64,000 nt of DNA from an uncultured Clostridia bacterium (GCA_934249265.1 CAKQKQ010000002.1:40032-104031), one strand, 5' to 3'; positions 38,066-47,888 are shown, numbered from the stretch's first letter. Notes: generated by a model not told the origin, from the sequence alone. Translations and numbers: made by a program.

Positions 38066-38105
38066 AGATGGTAAAATGCCATCTATAGGGTGGTAAAAAC
38101 CATCA
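38066..38105 (+). repeat. Twin small hairpins in the 5' leader
   Basis: AGATGG-(7)-CCATCT at 38066-38084, then GGTGGTAAAAACCATC at about 38089-38104, a near copy. They lie in the predicted leader just before GGAGG and the ATG at 38128. Confidence 0.65.
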
Positions 38106-38127
38106 AATAAAGATTTTTGGAGGACAT

Positions 38128-41100
38128 ATGAAAAAGACTTCACTTTTGTTAGCGGTGATGTTGTGCGTGCTTTCGCTGTCGTTTTTCGCTTGTAAAGATA
38201 AAAACGGCAACAACGGCTCAAATAGCGCCGAAAAGTATTCGGTAACGTATTTGTCGGGCGGAGGACTCGGCACTGCACCCGAAACCGAAGACAAGGCGGC
38301 GGGCGCAACGTTTACGCTTCCCGAAAACACGTTTACACGCGCAGAGTACGACTTTTCGGGTTGGCAATACGGCGAAACCGTTTATAATGCGGGGGCTAAA
38401 TTTACCATGCCCGCAAACGACGTAACGTTTACGGCAACTTGGACGGCTAAAGTGCCGCAATTCGGCGAACCAAAATTTTCGCAAGAAAGTTACGATTACG
38501 ACCGTTTGGGCGGCGGAGATATGGAAATACCGCTCGATTTGGCGGGCAACAATATTTATTATGTCGAACTTGACGGCGAAACGCTTGGAAGTAGCGAATA
38601 TAGTTATGACGAGGAAAAATCTTGTCTTGTAATCGTCGGAGAAATTATGCTTGCATTGACCGACGGAGAGCATACGGTTGCCGCAATCACGGACGCTGTG
38701 GGCGCAGATACCGCTACTTGCACCGTGCGCGTGGACAATTCTGTAAAGACTTCTTTCGACGAAGTAACCACAAAAGATTTCGCTTACGGATATCAACAAG
38801 ACGTCAGATTTAACATTGAGTTTAACGGCACGACCATTAAATCGCTTAAACAAGGCGACTATATCGTAGACGAAAAATATTACGAACAAACGACTGAGGG
38901 AATATCGGTCAAAGGCGAGTGGCTCGGCAAAAATTGCAGAGAAGGCAATTTCACGGTGATGCTTTCCAACAACGATTCTTACAATTTCACCGTCAATACA
39001 AACGTCATTTTCTACACCGATTATGACTTTGCGACTATTCACGACACAACTCAATCTAACACGGGCTTGAATTCGTTGTATCAATACAGCGACAACGTGA
39101 AGATTATCGACGGTAAAGAAGGTATGGACGGCAGAGTGCTTTGCTTTACGCCCAACACGCAAGACGTGCTTTACGATTGCCACTCGATTTATACTTTACG
39201 CCAACCCGACTTTGACAGCACTTGGTATAATGCGGGCTTTACTAAAGGCAAATATTACGCTTTCAGTTTCGATTATATGACTGAAGGTACTTCTACGGGT
39301 ACGTTCTTCTTCGGTTCGAGAGACACCGATTGGAAGTTCGATTTATTGCTCGGAGAGAAAAACGACGGAGTTTTACACCATTTCGAGGCTATCGCGTCGT
39401 TCGACGAAATAAAAACGGGTACTTGGGTGCGTGCGTTCTTTAAAGGTGCGGGCGGCAAAATTTACTTCGACAACTTCTCCGTAACCGAAGTCGATACAAG
39501 ACCGTCGGTTTTGGCAAGGGGCGAATACGATATGGACGGCGATTACGTTTTAGACTTTGTAAGCGGAGGTTATATTTGCAATTACTTGCTTGACGGACAG
39601 CCGATAGACGATTACGTGGTTATAAACGAAGACGACACGTTGACGATTAAAGCGGACGCTCTTAAAGATTTAGAGGCGGGCGTGCATACGTTCGGCGTAA
39701 AGACCCCGTTAGTCACGATAACTGCCGAATTTTCGGTAATTGACAGCAGAGTGTGCGAATTGAGAGACGACACCGCCGCATACGACGCTTTAAACAAAAA
39801 GTCGGTAAAATATTACGGTAGTTTTGAAGAAAGCGTAAGCATAGTATCGGTAAAGCAAATCGCAAAACATTTTGCGGGCGGATATGAAGATGCGTGGAAT
39901 TTCGCTCAAGGTAATCTCACTAAAAACTATGCAAATTTGTTTAATCTCGTTGCGGGATTAGAAGATAAAGGCTATTTGGAAATTCCTGCCGAGGTGGCGG
40001 AACTTTTCTGGGGCGAAACTTCGTTTGAAGTATCTTTCAACACCGGCAAGACGTTGACAATAACTTTAAACAGTAACATTATTTTAAGCAGTAACTTCGA
40101 CGATAGTTCCGTTTTAGGTTACAACAACGGCGAATATAAGCAAAATTCGCCCATGTATTCGGGAATGAACGGAGATTCGCTTATTTCGATAGAAGAGAGA
40201 AGCGAAGGCAACAACGCGTTGTTTGTTCGTTCGACCGAAAACGCCGAGGCAAAAACCATATTCAATATGAAGTTTATGTCTCACGTTTGGGGTTGGTTAA
40301 AACTCGACACAAACGAGAACAACCAATACAGAGTGACGTTTACTTATAAAATGTCTCAAGGTTTCGGCGAAAACGACTGTTACTTCTACATTATGGATAG
40401 GCACGACAGCAACGTTAAAAACACCTTCTTCGGCAGCGCGCACAAGGTCGTTGACGTGGGCGGTTGGAATCAACTTCGTTGGTATTTGACTGCGGACGGA
40501 CAAGAACACGTTTTGGATACCGGTTGGTTTACAAACACGACTACCACTTGCGACTTGCCCAGACTTATGTGTTTGACTCTTCCAGACTTTAAGCAAAGCG
40601 ACGACAAATACGTTATGGTCGACGATTTAAAGGTGTGGGAAACAGACGACGCGGGCTACTTCCTCGACGAAGTCGATAATTACGTTTTGACCGAAGACGG
40701 CTTGAAGTTCAGCACTAAACAAGAGGTTTTAAACGTAAAAATAAACGACGAAGAAGTCGAATTTACTAAAAACGGCGAAGTTTACACTTTAAACGCAGAA
40801 TACTGCAACAGTCTCGAAGTAGGCACTTATACGTTGACCGTTATCGGAGAAAGAGGAACGTACACAAAGTCCTTTAACGTAGTTGACGACAGAGTGGCAA
40901 TGCTCGACGAGACAAGCAAGTACGTAGTAAACGGACAAGGCGACGTTTTCCTTGCGGGACAATTCGACGAAACGCTTACAGTTGTTTCGCTCAAGAGAAA
41001 GGGTACTTTGCATTGGGATAACACTGTCGGAAACACCGAGGTTAAGTCCGACGGGGCTATGCCGTTGTCGTATATTACGCTCGGTTTAGACGGAATAACC

Positions 41101-42540
41101 CTCGATAAAAAACTTGTAGACCAAGTTTACGGAACAATGGAATATTCTTTGGAATTGAGCAACAAAGTCGTGTTGAAATTCACGTTGACAAGCAACCTTT
41201 TGTTCTTTACAAACTGGGACGAAACCTACGTTCAAGAAGAAACCGCATTGAAAGAGGGCGGCGGCAACGTTTCGTCTTGTCAAGACACGAGCATGATAGA
41301 AATTGTAGACGTAGACGGCAACAAAATGTATAAATACACGCCCACAAACGCAACTTTGGGTCACTCTCAAGGCGGCTTTACGGGCGGAAGAGACAACGGT
41401 ATTTTGACTTTTGCCAACAAGAATTTCACTTCCGAATGGTGGAATTTCGACTTTGCTTCGGTTGAAACGATAACGGTATTTTTTGATTACACCATAGTTT
41501 CAAACGGCAAAACTCCCAATTATACTTTCCTTTACAGAACGAACGATTACACTTATTTCAGTAAGAAAATCGAGGGCGAAAGCGGAAAATTCAGCATCGA
41601 TTTAGACGCAAACACCTTGGAAAGATTTTATATTCACTGCGCTATGACGCAAAAATCCGACGCGGAAGACACCTATATGCTCATCGATAATTTCGGCTTC
41701 GGCGTAAAGGAAAATTGCGGCGTCGACGGAAACAAAATATACGGTTCACACCATACGGTTGACGCAAAAATGACAGAATTAAAGATAAAGGGCGAGTTTG
41801 AAGGCGGCGTAAAAGTCGCTTCGGCAACGCGTCAAGCACCCCGTATGAACAGTGCGGGTTCGTTGGATACCGCATATGCCGCTCCCGTTGAAATCGATTC
41901 TTCTTATTTTGAAGTTTGTTCCGACGGATTAATCGTTAAAAAGCAAATACTCGATTTGACGTACGGTACGACCCGTTATGACTTGACTTTGACAAACGGA
42001 GTAACTTTAAGCGTAGTGCTTAAAAGCAACGTGATTTTGTTTATCGATTATGACAACGTAATGTTTTACGACGACGTAAGCGAAAACGATTCTAATTCAG
42101 TAATTGAGTGGACTCAAGACAAAAATATGCTTTCGATTATAGAAGTCGACGGCAACAAGATGATGAAATACACGCCCGAAAACACGATAAGAACCGACGC
42201 CGTATCAAACGGCAACAACGGCGCGTTGAATTTCAGCCGCAACGGCGGAAACGATTTCTGGTACAGAATTTCTTGGCGCACGACGGGTACGATTACCATT
42301 TCTTTCGATTATTCGATAGACTTAGGCGAACAAACCGAAAGTTATTTCTCTACTTTCTGGTACGATTCGGCTCACGGCGGTTTCGGCTCGGAAAAACTCG
42401 ATGTAAACGGCAATCATTACAGCATTACTTTCAACGCCGAAGAGTTGTATCTTTTCAGAATTTACTGTCCCGTTTCGGATTCGTCTTTATACGAAGGTAC
42501 AAGCATGACTATCGACAATTTTAAAATTGCATTAAATTAA
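38128..42540 (+). CDS. Giant modular surface lipoprotein with four repeated beta-sandwich modules
   Basis: A 1470-residue protein. The lipoprotein signal ends LSFFAC-K. Residues about 38-110 are an InlB-type B repeat (YSVTYLSGGGLGTAPETEDK, ending VTFTATWTA). The rest is built from related modules: a short Ig-like part (R-V-x-x-L ... GxFEESVSIVS or GQFDETLTVVS), then a jelly-roll part beginning N-(V/I/L)-(I/L) at about residues 291, 649, 1021 and 1299 (NVIFYTDYDF, NIILSSNFDD, NLLFFTNWDE, NVILFIDYDN). Two carry EVDGNKMxKYTPxN-like cores. No catalytic residues seen. Probably a multivalent carbohydrate-binding surface protein. The start has GGAGG only four bases upstream. Downstream genes follow at 15 bases and by overlap. 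Confidence 0.75.
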   Translation: MKKTSLLLAVMLCVLSLSFFACKDKNGNNGSNSAEKYSVTYLSGGGLGTAPETEDKAAGATFTLPENTFTRAEYDFSGWQYGETVYNAGAKFTMPANDVTFTATWTAKVPQFGEPKFSQESYDYDRLGGGDMEIPLDLAGNNIYYVELDGETLGSSEYSYDEEKSCLVIVGEIMLALTDGEHTVAAITDAVGADTATCTVRVDNSVKTSFDEVTTKDFAYGYQQDVRFNIEFNGTTIKSLKQGDYIVDEKYYEQTTEGISVKGEWLGKNCREGNFTVMLSNNDSYNFTVNTNVIFYTDYDFATIHDTTQSNTGLNSLYQYSDNVKIIDGKEGMDGRVLCFTPNTQDVLYDCHSIYTLRQPDFDSTWYNAGFTKGKYYAFSFDYMTEGTSTGTFFFGSRDTDWKFDLLLGEKNDGVLHHFEAIASFDEIKTGTWVRAFFKGAGGKIYFDNFSVTEVDTRPSVLARGEYDMDGDYVLDFVSGGYICNYLLDGQPIDDYVVINEDDTLTIKADALKDLEAGVHTFGVKTPLVTITAEFSVIDSRVCELRDDTAAYDALNKKSVKYYGSFEESVSIVSVKQIAKHFAGGYEDAWNFAQGNLTKNYANLFNLVAGLEDKGYLEIPAEVAELFWGETSFEVSFNTGKTLTITLNSNIILSSNFDDSSVLGYNNGEYKQNSPMYSGMNGDSLISIEERSEGNNALFVRSTENAEAKTIFNMKFMSHVWGWLKLDTNENNQYRVTFTYKMSQGFGENDCYFYIMDRHDSNVKNTFFGSAHKVVDVGGWNQLRWYLTADGQEHVLDTGWFTNTTTTCDLPRLMCLTLPDFKQSDDKYVMVDDLKVWETDDAGYFLDEVDNYVLTEDGLKFSTKQEVLNVKINDEEVEFTKNGEVYTLNAEYCNSLEVGTYTLTVIGERGTYTKSFNVVDDRVAMLDETSKYVVNGQGDVFLAGQFDETLTVVSLKRKGTLHWDNTVGNTEVKSDGAMPLSYITLGLDGITLDKKLVDQVYGTMEYSLELSNKVVLKFTLTSNLLFFTNWDETYVQEETALKEGGGNVSSCQDTSMIEIVDVDGNKMYKYTPTNATLGHSQGGFTGGRDNGILTFANKNFTSEWWNFDFASVETITVFFDYTIVSNGKTPNYTFLYRTNDYTYFSKKIEGESGKFSIDLDANTLERFYIHCAMTQKSDAEDTYMLIDNFGFGVKENCGVDGNKIYGSHHTVDAKMTELKIKGEFEGGVKVASATRQAPRMNSAGSLDTAYAAPVEIDSSYFEVCSDGLIVKKQILDLTYGTTRYDLTLTNGVTLSVVLKSNVILFIDYDNVMFYDDVSENDSNSVIEWTQDKNMLSIIEVDGNKMMKYTPENTIRTDAVSNGNNGALNFSRNGGNDFWYRISWRTTGTITISFDYSIDLGEQTESYFSTFWYDSAHGGFGSEKLDVNGNHYSITFNAEELYLFRIYCPVSDSSLYEGTSMTIDNFKIALN

Positions 42541-42555
42541 ACCCACGGAGAAATT

Positions 42556-43656
42556 ATGACCCACAGAAAAACATTTACATTTTTAATTACCTTAATTATG
42601 CTGTTTAGCGTAGCGTTTGCGGCAGTAGGTTTAGGCGAGCAAAAAGTTTTTGCCGATACCTACGCCGTCGACGGCGGTAGATTAACTTACAATTTTGACG
42701 ACAACGATTTAAGCGATTTCGATTTATACACCGAATTCGACAAAAAGCCTTACGCAATGGACGGAAAACTTTATTTCTGGGTTTTGGCAGAACAAAAAGC
42801 CATACTTAAAAACAAAAGATATACCGACGTTGACGTCAACGTAGACATTATGACGATAAACAAGTCGGGCAAGTTTGACAGCGGAATATACGTTCAAACG
42901 TCGAGTGTTTCTAATTTAAAAGATGGCATCACCGCATGGAACGTCAATTTAGAGCGCGGAGCAGACCAAAATACGTACTACTTAAAACTTCACAGATTTA
43001 TGGGCGGAACTTACGCCGGTTGCATTGAAGAAAAAGGCGGACTTAAACTCCCCATGAACAAGGTGCATTTAAGGGTTGTCGTAAAAGACGGAATGTTGTA
43101 TGCTTTCGTAAACAACAATTCGACGCCGACTTTCAGCCATTATATCGGCATGGCGGCGGGCGGCGTAGGCTTGAGAAATTATTATTCGCCCAACTATTTC
43201 GACAATTTCACGGTAATAGGCAGCGGCAATTCTTTTAATTATTCTCGCCTCGACAAATTGCTTCAACAAGCGCAAGACCTTGTAAAAAAGGATTTGACTT
43301 TAAGCAGCAAAACCGCACTCGAGTCGGCGATTTCAAACGCGCAAAATCTTAAAGAACAAAATCACACTCAATACGATATAGACGACGGCGAAAAAATGCT
43401 TGAAAAGGCAATCGACGGAGCATTGGAAAAAAGAACTTACGCTCAACTTCAAAACGCGATAGAAAAGGCAAAAACTATTGAAAATCCCAACGGAAAGATA
43501 TATAATAAAAACAGTTGGGCTACACTTCAAAGCGTTATTGCAATTTGTCAAGGGCTTAGAGAAGAAAGCGGAGAAGACGTTATTTCTTATTGGACGTACA
43601 GGCTTGAGTTGAAAACGGAAAAATTAGTGCCTTATGCAAAAGGAGGTAACGCATGA
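42556..43656 (+). CDS. Exported concanavalin-like and FIVAR-repeat protein
   Basis: A 366-residue protein with signal peptide (about 1-33, ending KVFA-DT). Residues about 38-230 resemble a LamG/DUF1080-type sandwich (YNFDDNDLSDF start, NYYSPNYFDNFTVIG end). Residues about 235-365 are two helical FIVAR-like repeats (LDKLLQQAQDLVKKDLTLSS; YAQLQNAIEKAKTIENPNGK), modules common on surface glycosidases. No catalytic motif recognised. Its end overlaps the start of the exported GH36 gene by four bases, so the two are coupled and may act together on the same glycan. Confidence 0.75.
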   Translation: MTHRKTFTFLITLIMLFSVAFAAVGLGEQKVFADTYAVDGGRLTYNFDDNDLSDFDLYTEFDKKPYAMDGKLYFWVLAEQKAILKNKRYTDVDVNVDIMTINKSGKFDSGIYVQTSSVSNLKDGITAWNVNLERGADQNTYYLKLHRFMGGTYAGCIEEKGGLKLPMNKVHLRVVVKDGMLYAFVNNNSTPTFSHYIGMAAGGVGLRNYYSPNYFDNFTVIGSGNSFNYSRLDKLLQQAQDLVKKDLTLSSKTALESAISNAQNLKEQNHTQYDIDDGEKMLEKAIDGALEKRTYAQLQNAIEKAKTIENPNGKIYNKNSWATLQSVIAICQGLREESGEDVISYWTYRLELKTEKLVPYAKGGNA

Positions 43657-45809
43657 AGAAAATATTATCGGCTTTACTGTCGTTTTTAATATTGTTTACG
43701 GGCGTGTCGGTACAAGCGGAATCAGCCCCGACAAGTCAACTCGCAAACGGTCAAACGACCCAATCAAAAGGAGAAAATATGGAAAAGACGGCAAACGAAT
43801 ATTACAATTTTTTAAATAATTTAAGTTTATTCCCCATAAATTTCGTCTACAACGACGTATATTATCACGGTTTCCACCCCGCGTATTTTACCGAAGAATC
43901 AAGAGAAGTTCGTCAAGAACGCAACGGTTTGATTACGGTAATCACGTTGAGTTTCGGTGATTTAAAAGTAAAGATAGAATCGGGTTTTTACGCTGATTAT
44001 TCCGCATATGATTACACCGTTTATTTTACAAACGAAGGCAATGAAAACAGCGGAGTTTTGCGCAAGATGAACGCCGTGGATATGACGTTTGTCGGTTCTG
44101 AGCCGCACTTAAAGGGGATTTACGGCGATTACGATTATCAATACACCCCCTACGATAAAGATTTGACGAAAGAAGACGTCAATTTTACCAGCACGAGGGG
44201 CAGAGCGTCGCACACTTATTTCCCGTATTTCAATTTAGAGACTAAAAACGGCGGAGCAATTCTCGCGATAGGTTGGGGCGGCACTTGGCAGGCTGATTTC
44301 AAATATGACGAAACAAAAAACGCCACTCGTTTTACGGGTACGGGCGTGGTAGATTTCTGCTCTTACTTAAAACCCGGCGAAACGGTGCGCACGCCTTTAA
44401 TCGGTGTGGTGCGCTATTACGACCAAGACGAAGACACGGCAATGAATATGTGGCGTAGATGGGTTGTAGATTGCAACTATCCCCGAAACGCGGTAGACTC
44501 CGAAGAGAGTGTTCAACCTTTCTCTACGATTTACGTCGCTTTCGACGTGGACAACCCCAACAAATTTAGAACGGACGGCAGTACCGTTGAAGATTACACC
44601 ACTTGGCGAAACAGCATGGACGAATTTTATTCGCACGGTTTAAGCCTTGATTTCGAGTGGTTTGACGCAGGTTGGTACAGCGACCCTTACGGTCGAACGG
44701 TTGAGTTCGATTGGTGGGGCAACGTAGGTACGTGGGAATTAGACCCCGTAAAATGGCCGGGCGACACTTTTAAAGAAAGAGTACAGCACGCACACGACAA
44801 CGGAAGTAAATTCTTGATGTGGTTCGAGCCGGAAAGAGTGACTCACCTTGACGGTATGGTGCAAAACTACGGATATAAAAGAGAATGGGTTTTGTCAGAC
44901 CACGGCGACAACAACGCATATATCAACAATTTGGGAAACAAACAATGCCTTGCGTGGACTTTAAACAGAATTATCAACGTTCTCGATAAATACGATATAG
45001 ATTTATACAGAGAAGACTTCAACATCGACCCGGGAATTTTCTGGAGTATAGGCGACGGATACGAGGGTAAAAACCGCGTCGGCATCACCGAAAATCTCTA
45101 TATGCAAGGTCACTATGCGTTGTGGGAAGGCATCATCGAATACTGCAAGCAAAACAACAAGTGTCCGTTTGTAGACAGTTGTGCGTCGGGCGGCGGAAGA
45201 AACGACCTTCAAACAATGCGTTACGGCGTGCCTTTAAACAGAAGCGACAGCGACAGATTTTTAACCGTTACGAGATTATCTATGACAAACAGAGTTTGCT
45301 CGTGGATTCCGTTTAACGGAACGGTCGCGAAAGATTCGGCAACGCTTACCGACAATAGAGTAGATATTTATACTTTAAGGGCTTCGTACATGGCGATTTA
45401 CAACCCGCAAGCCAACTATTATCTCGAAAGAGACACGATCGATTGGGAGTTGTACAGACAAGGCATGAACGAGTTTAACCAAATGAAAAAGTACTTGCTT
45501 AAAGACTTTTACGCGTTGACTCCCGACCATTCCACGTCCGACGACACCAAGTGGACCGCTTACGAGTTTTTCGACGAAAAGACCGACAGCGGACTTATTC
45601 AAGCCTTCAGACAAACCGAATGTCCCGACAAAACTCTCACGATTTACCCCAAAGGGTTGAAAGAAAACGGATATTATTCCGTAAGGGACGTTGACGGCAA
45701 TTTGTCTATCGCTAAAATAAGGGGCGGCGCGCTTATGAAAGGATTTAAACTTACGGCGGCTTCTGCTCGTACCTCTATAATGCTTTATATCGAGCCTTAC
45801 AACGCTTAA
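43653..45809 (+). CDS. Exported GH36 alpha-galactosidase family enzyme
   Basis: A 718-residue protein with a cleavable signal peptide (SVQA-ES) and no lipobox. The barrel has LSLDFEWFDAGWY, FLMWFEPERVT, candidate nucleophile D455 in YREDFNID and candidate acid/base D532 in NRSDSDR; DSCASGGGRND is also typical of GH36 and relatives. The sequence differs clearly from the cytosolic GH36 at 11686-13812 (KWDFNR there, REDFN here), so the two are not recent copies. AAGGAGG within the preceding gene supports the start. It should release alpha-galactose, or a related alpha-sugar such as N-acetylgalactosamine, outside the cell. Last gene of the run. Confidence 0.85.
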   Translation: MKKILSALLSFLILFTGVSVQAESAPTSQLANGQTTQSKGENMEKTANEYYNFLNNLSLFPINFVYNDVYYHGFHPAYFTEESREVRQERNGLITVITLSFGDLKVKIESGFYADYSAYDYTVYFTNEGNENSGVLRKMNAVDMTFVGSEPHLKGIYGDYDYQYTPYDKDLTKEDVNFTSTRGRASHTYFPYFNLETKNGGAILAIGWGGTWQADFKYDETKNATRFTGTGVVDFCSYLKPGETVRTPLIGVVRYYDQDEDTAMNMWRRWVVDCNYPRNAVDSEESVQPFSTIYVAFDVDNPNKFRTDGSTVEDYTTWRNSMDEFYSHGLSLDFEWFDAGWYSDPYGRTVEFDWWGNVGTWELDPVKWPGDTFKERVQHAHDNGSKFLMWFEPERVTHLDGMVQNYGYKREWVLSDHGDNNAYINNLGNKQCLAWTLNRIINVLDKYDIDLYREDFNIDPGIFWSIGDGYEGKNRVGITENLYMQGHYALWEGIIEYCKQNNKCPFVDSCASGGGRNDLQTMRYGVPLNRSDSDRFLTVTRLSMTNRVCSWIPFNGTVAKDSATLTDNRVDIYTLRASYMAIYNPQANYYLERDTIDWELYRQGMNEFNQMKKYLLKDFYALTPDHSTSDDTKWTAYEFFDEKTDSGLIQAFRQTECPDKTLTIYPKGLKENGYYSVRDVDGNLSIAKIRGGALMKGFKLTAASARTSIMLYIEPYNA

Positions 45810-45960
45810 AATTTTGTTTTAACGTTGCGGTCGGTTGTGAATAAAAATCGAGCCGCTAAAACCATTGCGACGGTCGGTTGGAATTGTCGCAACGCTCGAT
45901 AAAGCGATTATTTAAAAATTAAATGCGCGTAAGTCGAATTTAATCGGTTTACGAAAACAA

Positions 45961-45991
45961 AAAGAACCGCGGTTTTTGCCGTGGTTCTTTT
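45961..45991 (+). terminator. Terminator after exported GH36 gene
   Basis: Arms AAAGAACCGCGG/CCGTGGTTCTTT around a short T-rich loop, followed by TTTT. Confidence 0.85.
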
Positions 45992-46191
45992 ATCGCTATT
46001 GTGGGGTTTAATGGTTTAATCGGTTTTTTGTTGATATTGTGTTTTTTTGTGCGGTCGTTGGTTTTTGATGTGGTTTAGGTGTAGTTGTAGGATTTTTGAC
46101 GTAGTTTTTTAATTATTCCTATTGAAATTGGGGTCAGTTGTAGTTTTTGTGTGGCGTCTACGGGTGTTTTGGTGTTTTAAATAAATTACCG

Positions 46192-46220
46192 TTTACAAAA
46201 CCGTAAAATTGCGGTATAAT
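46192..46220 (+). promoter_or_regulatory. Near-consensus sigma-A promoter
   Basis: TTTACA (46192-46197), 17 bases, TATAAT (46215-46220), about 32 bases before the ATG at 46252. Confidence 0.75.
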
Positions 46221-46251
46221 AGTAAGGTAATAAAAAAAGCGAGTAATTATT

Positions 46252-47646
46252 ATGTATGCAAAAGTAATAAATAAAAACGGAGAAGTGTATTATTCACCCG
46301 TGTTGGTTCTGGCGTACGACAGTTGGAAGTCGTGGGCGGTCGTTTTTGACGAAACGCATGAAAAACTTGTTACGATCAAACTTTGGACAAAAAACGGATT
46401 AGGTTTTTTGTTTGTCGATTACAATACCGAAAACTACGAGGTCGTCACCGAAAATTTAAAGTCCGTATGGAAAGACAAAGCGGATTTAAACCGCTGTAAG
46501 CGAGGGGTTTTTACCGACGAACAACTTGAAAAGGCGAAAACTTTTATAAAAAACGAGAATTTTAGCGGCTATATAGAGATAAAAAACAATGACGATTTAA
46601 ACGCTCTACTTGAATCGACGGGGTATTTTCACGACGGTAATTTAATAAATATACACGATTTCGGCGATTTTACCGAGTTCACGTTTTACACTTGGGACAG
46701 TTACGTCAAAATTAAGGTGGCGGGTAACGTAGAAAGCGATTTCGACGCTTACGACGAGTTGTTCGATACTTCGGCGAAGATAGAAAACGGCAAAATTCGT
46801 TTTGATTTTAACACTTTTGAAAACGACGAAAGGCATATTTACGCCGACAAAGCATGGTACAAAACCTTTTTCGAGCAGACAATTGAAATTAAACGTTTAA
46901 GCGATTTTATAGTAAAAAACAAATGCGTTTACTTGCGTGAAAACGGCAAAGAATATCATTTAAACACCGAAAATTTAATCGTTTTGCAGTCTGTTCGCGA
47001 AAAAACTTGCGAATTTGTTTTCGAGGGCGATGAGGTCATGTATAAAGTGACGTTTACAACCGAAGACGAAAGTTTAAATGATTTTTTAAATGCGCTTAAG
47101 CGGAGCGGTTTTGAAATTTGCACGCTCGATTTTACCAAAATGGCTGAAAAAACCCAAGAAGGCAAAGTGATTTATAGAAAATCGTGCAAAACCGCGCCGA
47201 AAAGTATGTGGATTCCGTCCGTTTTGTGGTTGGTGCTGTTTTTGTGTTTAAAACTTTCTTTTTTAGATATGAAGTGGAGTTCGTTTTTCATTTTGTGGCT
47301 TGTGCCGCCGCTCGGGGGTGCATTAATTACCATTGCGATCGAACTACTGACAACGTATAACAATACGTATATTTTCGTGTGCGAAAACGGCTTAATTTTG
47401 ACGGGCGAATCTTACCGCACGATAGGGTACGAGCAAATCAAAAAGGTGGAAAAATCTACAAACGGCAAACGAGTAGTTGTTTTTACCGATAAAAAAATCA
47501 AATTGCCTAATTTCGGCGACTGTGACGAATTGTATAATCAAATTTGCGGTTGCATTAAAGAATTTAAAAAGAAAAATGCGGCAGAGCAAAAGAATAAATT
47601 GGGCGATGCGAATAACAAATCGGGCGAAGAAAAAACAATAAATTAG
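46252..47646 (+). CDS. Uncharacterised protein with two membrane helices
   Basis: A 464-residue protein I do not recognise. Residues 1-320 are soluble and contain repeated beta-rich stretches (NLINIHDFGDFTEFTFYTW; VYLRENGKEYHLNTENLIVL). Two hydrophobic segments at about 322-345 and 350-370 form a hairpin in the membrane. The C-terminal part (NTYIFVCENGLILTGESYR, then IGYEQIKKVEKS) resembles the small PH-like/YcxB-type domains found after membrane hairpins. The tail is charged and low complexity. It has its own near-consensus promoter but a weak binding site and is followed by a terminator, so it is monocistronic. Confidence 0.75.
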   Translation: MYAKVINKNGEVYYSPVLVLAYDSWKSWAVVFDETHEKLVTIKLWTKNGLGFLFVDYNTENYEVVTENLKSVWKDKADLNRCKRGVFTDEQLEKAKTFIKNENFSGYIEIKNNDDLNALLESTGYFHDGNLINIHDFGDFTEFTFYTWDSYVKIKVAGNVESDFDAYDELFDTSAKIENGKIRFDFNTFENDERHIYADKAWYKTFFEQTIEIKRLSDFIVKNKCVYLRENGKEYHLNTENLIVLQSVREKTCEFVFEGDEVMYKVTFTTEDESLNDFLNALKRSGFEICTLDFTKMAEKTQEGKVIYRKSCKTAPKSMWIPSVLWLVLFLCLKLSFLDMKWSSFFILWLVPPLGGALITIAIELLTTYNNTYIFVCENGLILTGESYRTIGYEQIKKVEKSTNGKRVVVFTDKKIKLPNFGDCDELYNQICGCIKEFKKKNAAEQKNKLGDANNKSGEEKTIN

Positions 47647-47757
47647 GTTTAAAAAGAGCAATAAACGCCGCATAAGCGGCAGTAAACGTTGCGGGCAAAT
47701 ATTGAGCCGTTGCGGAAAAAACTAAATAATTATATTGAAAAACCAATTATAATTTAA

Positions 47758-47789
47758 GCCATACGCCTTTATCGGCGCGTGGCTTTTTA
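47758..47789 (+). terminator. Terminator after the two-helix membrane protein gene
   Basis: Arms GCCATACGCC/GGCGCGTGGC (one mismatch, one wobble) followed by TTTTT. Confidence 0.78.
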
Positions 47790-47888
47790 TAAAAAGGTTG
47801 ATTTAAGTTGGCTTTTGCGTTTGAATTTCAAATGTGCAGATATAAATTTTAAAATGTTATGACGGGTAAAATTTTAAATTTTTGTCGC

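Larger units (their letters stand above)
45810..46251. other. Intergenic region with a strongly G+T-rich tract
   Basis: No gene supported. About 45830-45900 has two similar CGGTCGGTTG-bearing stretches. A terminator lies at 45961-45991. From about 46000 to 46180 the plus strand is almost all G and T with few C or A, unlike the rest of the window. The promoter of the next gene lies at 46192-46220. Confidence 0.7.

Noticed and set aside
38218..39183. 321-codon minus-strand open frame inside the modular lipoprotein gene
   Set aside because: Shadow of the sense gene, which has a lipoprotein signal and repeated modules.
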